Program-made: the position numbers and the translations under genes
Notes under the pieces: generated by a model
The model's input: only the letters and a program-made list of their open reading frames with translations
Database searches by the model: none
Told to the model about the DNA's origin: nothing
NCBI GenBank assembly: GCA_016926575.1
Contig: JAFGOJ010000135.1
Location: forward strand, 1 to 10,789
Length of the DNA stretch: 10,789 bases
DNA from: Anaerolineae bacterium
Lineage (GTDB): Bacteria; Chloroflexota; Anaerolineae; B4-G1; DUEL01
Reading direction: 5' to 3'
In this document: positions 7,801-10,789 of the stretch, one piece after another
Numbering within the stretch: the stretch's first letter is position 1
How the letters are laid out: each line of letters begins with the position of its first letter

Positions 7801-8419
7801 CAATCTGCTGGAAAAACGCATCGACAAAATGACGCCGGAGACCCTGCACCAGAACATCCGCTTCATGACGCAGAGCGGGCACAAGATGAACGCCATCATC
7901 GACGAACTGCTCCTGTTGGCCAGCGTGCGCAAGATGGATGAAGTGCAACTGGAACCGCTCGACATGGGCCAGATTCTGGCCGAAGTCCAGACACGGCTGG
8001 CCGGAATGATCGACGAGCACGACGCGGAGATTGTCCTCGCCGGCGATTGGCCCGCTGCACTGGGACGCAAAACGTGGATCGAAGAGGTGTGGACGAACTA
8101 CATCAGCAACGCGATCAAGTACGGCGGGCACCCGCCGCACATCGAGGTCGGCGCATCCAAAGGCACCAACGGGTCGGTCTATTTCTGGGTGCGAGACAAT
8201 GGCCCCGGCCTCAACCCTGAGGAGCAGGAGCTGCTGTTCACTCCCTTCACGCGACTCCATGAACTGCGCGCCGAAGGGCACGGTCTGGGCCTATCCATCG
8301 TCCAACGCATCGTCGAAAAGCTGGGCGGTCAGGTCGGCGTGGAAAGCGCCGGCATTCCCGGAGAGGGCAGCACGTTCTTCTTCACCCTGCCCGTTGCAGA
8401 ATGGCCACCCCCCTCCTGA
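4844..8419 (+). CDS. Large soluble five-GAF sensor histidine kinase
   Basis: This 1191-residue protein has no membrane segment. Domains: GAF1 (about 12-168), GAF2 (about 205-374), coiled coil (about 374-435), GAF3 (about 440-597), GAF4 (about 605-767), GAF5 (about 775-950), then a HisKA-type segment with H973 in AHTVAHDLKSPL and HATPase_c with N1089 (NYISNAIKYGG), DNGPG (1118-1122), GHGLGLS (1145-1151) and GEGSTFFFTLP. All kinase motifs, including the proline after the histidine, are intact. Its N-terminal GAF pair and its kinase core are both clearly similar to the preceding kinase, so the two arose by duplication and this one gained, or the other lost, three GAF domains. The start has AGGAG (4832-4836) overlapping the preceding stop codon, implying translational coupling. 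Its 3' end overlaps the next gene by 19 bp. GAF ligands are unknown; no chromophore-binding signature of phytochromes was recognised. Confidence 0.93.
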   Translation: MHTPEGRLQQMERALEISQELTSATTLPSLLQQIVQAAAELTHSAASAILLLSDDAHELRFVATNLFADLLSGLPVPIDRSIAGAAFSSGAPVIVPDVSDDPRYYATIEEVCGFKAESLLAVPLQFKERCIGVLEVENKHDGQAFDPHDVKMLTALAAQATVTIENIHLVEALQDTQEALKRQADERECILESEREQRRWAEALRRASAAVGSTLEYDRVLDRILNQIHQIMPNVAANIMLIEEYIPNAPTEDLSRSTVVHVLRGHGYEKFGAQELISEIEFDIDSVPLFAHMRETRRPLAVPNVEQDDKWVYSRPEHRWIKSYAGSPILIRDRTVGFLNVNSDTAGFFSQRHADALQAFADHVAIAIENARLYHQVQQQLAERERAEKELEKHRDHLEELVTERTTALTQTNTRLEQEIIERSHAEVTLQQRNRELDAVNTVIQTLSSSLKLQDTLDMALSQTVERLGFKGGLITLLDEHTNVLSISNACGVPQALVDQFAARGLSGTLCEHVFQTVQPVSADDLRIGAPVDVQVLLDAGVLAYAGAPITYQNNVLGTVCLLDDSPHTVSDSGYGLIATLGQQIGVAVQNTRLFEAIVRERHISNTLLETAKSLSTTLRFDQLLERVLDELQHVLSYDVAMIGMLHEEHCWIAASRGITHVPTQPLVLRDHPLLQRIARERHAVVLPDVQSEPAWSTPSRAAALTSTAGPEATRSWLGIPLSVKDQVMGLLMLDSYRHSYDEAQSQLAIAFANQVALAIENSRLYEQMQTKLRERTLLYSVTAAISSTLDIDQILPYVARSLCEIMSGSSAEIYVLAEGTDLTHYPFEATRLAYHAADASAEHPYLSVGQTYVPAKYSPPTLALTQRRPTQAALGDAGLDAHIQERLHTFDAQATLILPMMIGKETLGFAQVWENQYPRHFSDSEIAAGQTLIHQAAIATYNARLVEALRRHNAELEMQNAELDAFAHTVAHDLKSPLTALIGFGNLLEKRIDKMTPETLHQNIRFMTQSGHKMNAIIDELLLLASVRKMDEVQLEPLDMGQILAEVQTRLAGMIDEHDAEIVLAGDWPAALGRKTWIEEVWTNYISNAIKYGGHPPHIEVGASKGTNGSVYFWVRDNGPGLNPEEQELLFTPFTRLHELRAEGHGLGLSIVQRIVEKLGGQVGVESAGIPGEGSTFFFTLPVAEWPPPS

Positions 8420-9795
8420 CGGCGAAGCTCTACGTCCCCCCGCCCCACGCCAACCTGGTTCCTCGCCCGCGACTGACGACCCGGCTGGACGAGGGGCTGC
8501 TCCAGGGCCGCAAGCTGACCCTGGTCTCTGCGCCCGCCGGCTTCGGCAAGACGACGCTGGTCGCCGAGTGGGTCTGCCGCACCGCCCGCGAGGTGGCCTG
8601 GATATCGCTCGACGAAGACGACAACGACCCGGCCCAGTTCTTCTCCTACCTGATCGCCGCTCTGCGCCAGGCCGACGGCAGAATCGGGCACACACTCGGC
8701 CCCGCGCTCGCGTCGTCCCCCCTCCCCCCGCTCGAAACCCTGGCCGCCGCGCTGGTCGGTGACGTCGTCGCCGCGGGCGCGCCCCTGGTGCTCGTTCTGG
8801 ACGATTACCATCTCATCTCCGCCGCCGCCGTGCACCACGTCGTCACGTTCCTGCTGGACCACCAGCCGCCCACGATGCACGTCGTGATCGCCACGCGTGC
8901 CGACCCACCCCTGCCGCTCTCGCGCCTGCGCGCGCGCCGGCAAGTGACCGAGGTGCACGCGCGCGACATGCGCTTCACAGACGAAGAGGCCGCTCTGTTC
9001 CTGCACCAGACGATGGGCCTGCGCCTCTCCGCCGAGGCCGTCGCAACGCTCGAAGCGCGCACCGAAGGCTGGGCCGCCGGATTGCAAATGGCCGCGCTGG
9101 CGCTCCAACAGGCTCCAGACGATACCGACATCTTCATCGCCGGATTCTCGGGAGACAATCGCTTCATCATGGACTACCTGGCCGACGAGGTGCTCGAACG
9201 CCAGTCGCAAGCCGTGCGCGATTTTCTGCGTCAGACGGCCGTCTTGGAACGACTCAGCGCCCCACTGTGCAACGCCGTGACCGGTCGGCAGGACAGTCAG
9301 GCGCTCCTGGAGCAGCTCGACGCCGCCAATCTCTTCCTTGTCCCCCTCGACCAGCGCCAGGAATGGTACCGCTACCACCGCCTCTTCGCCGAGTTCTTGC
9401 GCGCGAGGCTGGACGAAGGAACAGCAGCGGAGCTGCATCATAAAGCGATGCGCTGGTACGAGGACAACGGGCTGCCCGCCCAGGCGCTCCACCACGCGCT
9501 GGCCCTGGCGTCGCTCGGCGGCGACGCGAGCGACGCCCGGCGCTTGCTGCGCCACAGCGATGCCGCCGCACGCGCAGACCTGGCAGCGCACCGGGCACTG
9601 GTCGAGCCGCTGACGGAGCGCGAGCGGGACGTGCTGAGGCTGATCGCTGCCGGGTATTCTAACCAGGAGATCGCGCGCGAGCTGGTGATTGCGCTGGGGA
9701 CTGCCAAGCGGCACGTCAACAACATCTACGGCAAGCTCGGCGCGCGCAGCCGCACGCAGGCTGTCGCCAAAGCGCGCGAGCTGCGCATCCTCTAA
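8401..9795 (+). CDS. Short MalT/LAL-type STAND ATPase-LuxR regulator lacking the TPR sensor region
   Basis: The 464-residue protein begins like MalT/LAL regulators (LLTAKLYVPPPHANLVPRPRL, residues 5-25, of which LLTAKLYVPP and RPRL are typical). It has a P-loop APAGFGKTT (44-52, K50), Walker B LVLVLDDYH (129-137), ATRADPP (164-170), the winged-helix/arm region with WYRYHRLFAEFLRARL (322-337) and NGLPAQALHHAL (356-367). It ends in a LuxR HTH (about 402-464) with LTERERDVLRLIAAG and GTAKRHVNNIYGKL. Family members are usually about 900 residues, because a long TPR-like inducer-binding domain sits between the arm and the HTH. Here only some 35 residues (about 367-401) join them. There is no receiver domain. 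The start codon lies inside the end of the kinase gene (19-bp overlap) without a clear Shine-Dalgarno, so translation is probably coupled. It is presumably an ATP-controlled transcription regulator acting with the kinases. Confidence 0.9.
   Translation: MATPLLTAKLYVPPPHANLVPRPRLTTRLDEGLLQGRKLTLVSAPAGFGKTTLVAEWVCRTAREVAWISLDEDDNDPAQFFSYLIAALRQADGRIGHTLGPALASSPLPPLETLAAALVGDVVAAGAPLVLVLDDYHLISAAAVHHVVTFLLDHQPPTMHVVIATRADPPLPLSRLRARRQVTEVHARDMRFTDEEAALFLHQTMGLRLSAEAVATLEARTEGWAAGLQMAALALQQAPDDTDIFIAGFSGDNRFIMDYLADEVLERQSQAVRDFLRQTAVLERLSAPLCNAVTGRQDSQALLEQLDAANLFLVPLDQRQEWYRYHRLFAEFLRARLDEGTAAELHHKAMRWYEDNGLPAQALHHALALASLGGDASDARRLLRHSDAAARADLAAHRALVEPLTERERDVLRLIAAGYSNQEIARELVIALGTAKRHVNNIYGKLGARSRTQAVAKARELRIL
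9499..9600 (+). other. Deletion-like junction replacing the LAL TPR domain
   Basis: This stretch encodes about residues 367-400 of the regulator: an Ala/Arg/Asp-rich linker (SLGGDASDARRLLRHSDAA and what follows) that directly joins the NGLPAQALHHAL helix to the LuxR HTH. In full-length LAL proteins several hundred residues of TPR-like repeats lie here. The reading frame is intact across the junction, so this looks like an in-frame loss rather than a frameshift. Confidence 0.55.
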
Positions 9796-10670
9796 TCCGC
9801 CTGCCAACTGACGACGTATTCCGTCACTTCGTCTGGTTTCTCGAACCCCGGTTCCTGCACCACCCACTGCCCAAATAGACCGTGCGCCTCGGCGGTGCGC
9901 TGGAAGTGGCTCATCGCAATCCCCATGTCGACGCGCTGCAAATCGACGGAGACGAGCGCGCGGGTGGTCTGGCCGTAGCCGGGAGTGCGCTGCAAGTAGA
10001 AATGCCAGGCCGCCCCATCCCGGACGATGCGCCAGGGCTGCTTGTTGGAAGCCGATGGCGCGCGGCGCACCATCTCCAGGGGCAGCGCGTAGGCTCCGCA
10101 TGCCTCCCGGCCCACCGGCGTGCCGAATCCCCCGTCGAAGAACAGCCGCTCCCAAGGGTAGCGATGCAGGCCGTCGGCCCCGCGCCGGACCATCCGGTCG
10201 ACCAGCGTGCGCTTCTCCGAAACGTACCCCAGCGCGATCACGCACGGCATCACCTCGTCCTGGCGCAGGTCCAGACGCTCGGCGAAGCGGCTCTTGGTGA
10301 AGGTGCCGCCCAGCCAACACGTCCCCAGACCGAGCTGTGTCGCGTAGAGCACCACCAGTTCCATCGAATAACCGAAATCCTCCAGGCGCTTCGGCCCGTG
10401 CGCCACCGCGCCGAGGATGAACCCCGTCGCCCCTTTGATGAAGCCGTAGGTTCCCAACCCGCGCAATGCCTCCCGGTCGGCCCCTTCCGCTGCGATGAGG
10501 CGGAAGCGAGTCACGCTCCCAAACGGCCCACCGCCGCGGGCCTGCATGTACGCGTCCAACAGCCGCTGTTTCTCCACCTCGACCGGGCGATCCAAATACG
10601 TGCGGCACGAGAAGCGCCGTTCGATCACCTCGACGAGCGTGGCGTCATCCAACAGATGGTCTCGATCCAT
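9792..10670 (-). CDS. Nitroreductase-family FMN-dependent oxidoreductase (TM1586-like)
   Basis: The 292-residue protein matches the nitroreductase superfamily, most like the single-chain TM1586 type. Seen motifs are RRFSCRTY (18-25) near the N-terminus, GLGTCWLGG (114-122), typical of the domain's flavin-site region, and RRAPSASNKQPWR (202-214), which in ordinary nitroreductases lies close to the N-terminal RRS motif. Its place in the second half suggests two half-domains in one chain that together form a flavin site. Such enzymes bind FMN and use NAD(P)H to reduce nitro or quinone-like compounds; the natural substrate is unknown. The ATG at 10668-10670 has AGGAG (10677-10681) six bases upstream. 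Its stop (9792-9794) overlaps the stop of the convergent LuxR-type gene. Nothing links its function clearly to the signalling operon. Confidence 0.9.
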   Translation of the reverse strand: MDRDHLLDDATLVEVIERRFSCRTYLDRPVEVEKQRLLDAYMQARGGGPFGSVTRFRLIAAEGADREALRGLGTYGFIKGATGFILGAVAHGPKRLEDFGYSMELVVLYATQLGLGTCWLGGTFTKSRFAERLDLRQDEVMPCVIALGYVSEKRTLVDRMVRRGADGLHRYPWERLFFDGGFGTPVGREACGAYALPLEMVRRAPSASNKQPWRIVRDGAAWHFYLQRTPGYGQTTRALVSVDLQRVDMGIAMSHFQRTAEAHGLFGQWVVQEPGFEKPDEVTEYVVSWQAD

Positions 10671-10715
10671 ATGTAACTCCTGTCGCTATTCCGAAAATAG
10701 ATCGTCTCGATGTAG

Positions 10716-10734
10716 GGCGGGTTTCAAACCCGCC
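10716..10734. repeat. Palindromic dispersed-repeat-like element GGCGGGTTTCAAACCCGCC
   Basis: Nine-base arms around a single central C form a perfect inverted repeat, preceded by TGTAG. Elements of this kind (GTAGGG-CGGGTTT-AAACCCG-CC) recur in intergenic DNA of many environmental bacteria, and short spurious proteins with AGFKPA arise from them. It lies about 45 bp upstream of the nitroreductase start. On the minus strand it contains TTGAAA, which resembles a -35, but no convincing -10 follows at normal spacing. Confidence 0.65.
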
Positions 10735-10755
10735 GACCCTCGGTTACCATGACTT

Positions 10756-10776
10756 TGCAGGGGCTCCGCCCCTGCA
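10756..10776. repeat. Second palindromic element, TGCAGGGGC-TCC-GCCCCTGCA
   Basis: Nine-base perfect arms flank a three-base loop. It is followed at once by CCCC-GCC-GGGG (10777-10787), another small inverted repeat reaching the window edge. The GCAGGGGC...GCCCCTGCACCCCG pattern is a type of intergenic repeat seen in many genomes. It could also act as a bidirectional transcription barrier, but there is no T-run on either side, so it is not called a terminator. Confidence 0.6.
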
Positions 10777-10789
10777 CCCCGCCGGGGGA

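Noticed and set aside
2887..8419. Phytochrome-like light sensors.
   Set aside because: Although the HisKA segment resembles that of phytochrome-type kinases, there is no PAS-GAF-PHY arrangement and no bilin-binding signature was recognised in any GAF domain.
8401..9795. LuxR-type protein as a classic NarL/FixJ response regulator for the kinases.
   Set aside because: There is no receiver domain; the N-terminus is a P-loop STAND ATPase of MalT/LAL type.
8329..10608. A 759-codon open frame on the minus strand across the LuxR-type gene and the nitroreductase.
   Set aside because: It is antisense to one well-supported gene and out of frame with the other. Its product is Arg/Gly/Ala-rich with no recognisable domain. 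Long antisense open frames are common where G/C is favoured at third codon positions.
10756..10789. Rho-independent terminator at the right edge.
   Set aside because: The hairpins are strong but no run of T follows on either strand; repeated-element origin is more likely.
1..10789. CRISPR arrays, tRNA or rRNA genes, transposases, prophage genes.
   Set aside because: No regularly spaced repeats, no cloverleaf-like or rRNA-like segments, and no transposase or phage-type proteins were seen.

Overview
The window is G+C-rich bacterial DNA, densely packed with genes. Gene content suggests a Chloroflexota bacterium (Anaerolineae/Caldilineae type) or a close relative. The hints are soluble multi-GAF histidine kinases, a MalT/LAL-type regulator whose LuxR HTH tail is of the kind abundant in that phylum, and a TM1586-type nitroreductase. 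This assignment is inference from family resemblance, not from a marker gene.

Left part (1-2754, minus strand). Read 5'->3' on the minus strand, a HutC/GntR-family repressor gene (start near 2741) is followed by two adjacent, paralogous carbamoyltransferases of the knotted YgeW/N-acetylornithine-carbamoyltransferase-like class. The second of these (1-899) runs off the left edge. A near-perfect HutC-type operator, TTGTCTATACAA (1985-1996), lies between the repressor gene and the carbamoyltransferases. The picture is a ligand-controlled catabolic or amino-acid-derivative operon; the substrate cannot be read from the sequence.

Divergent control region (2742-2886). It holds a strong sigma70 promoter for the repressor (TTGACA-N17-TATACT, minus strand) and a perfect extended -10 (TGCTATAAT, plus strand) for the signalling operon, plus several small palindromes and a tandem 7-bp repeat.

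Middle (2887-9795, plus strand). Three tightly coupled genes follow: a 648-aa GAF-GAF histidine kinase, a 1191-aa histidine kinase that looks like a duplicate of the first with three extra GAF domains inserted before the kinase core, and a 464-aa MalT/LAL-like STAND ATPase with a LuxR HTH. The regulator lacks the large TPR-like sensor region normally present between the ATPase and the HTH, and no gene in the operon has a receiver domain. This unusual signalling module is the most interesting feature of the window.

Right end (9792-10789). A minus-strand nitroreductase converges on the regulator gene, and their stop codons overlap by 4 bp. Its upstream region ends in two near-perfect palindromes that look like dispersed intergenic repeats.
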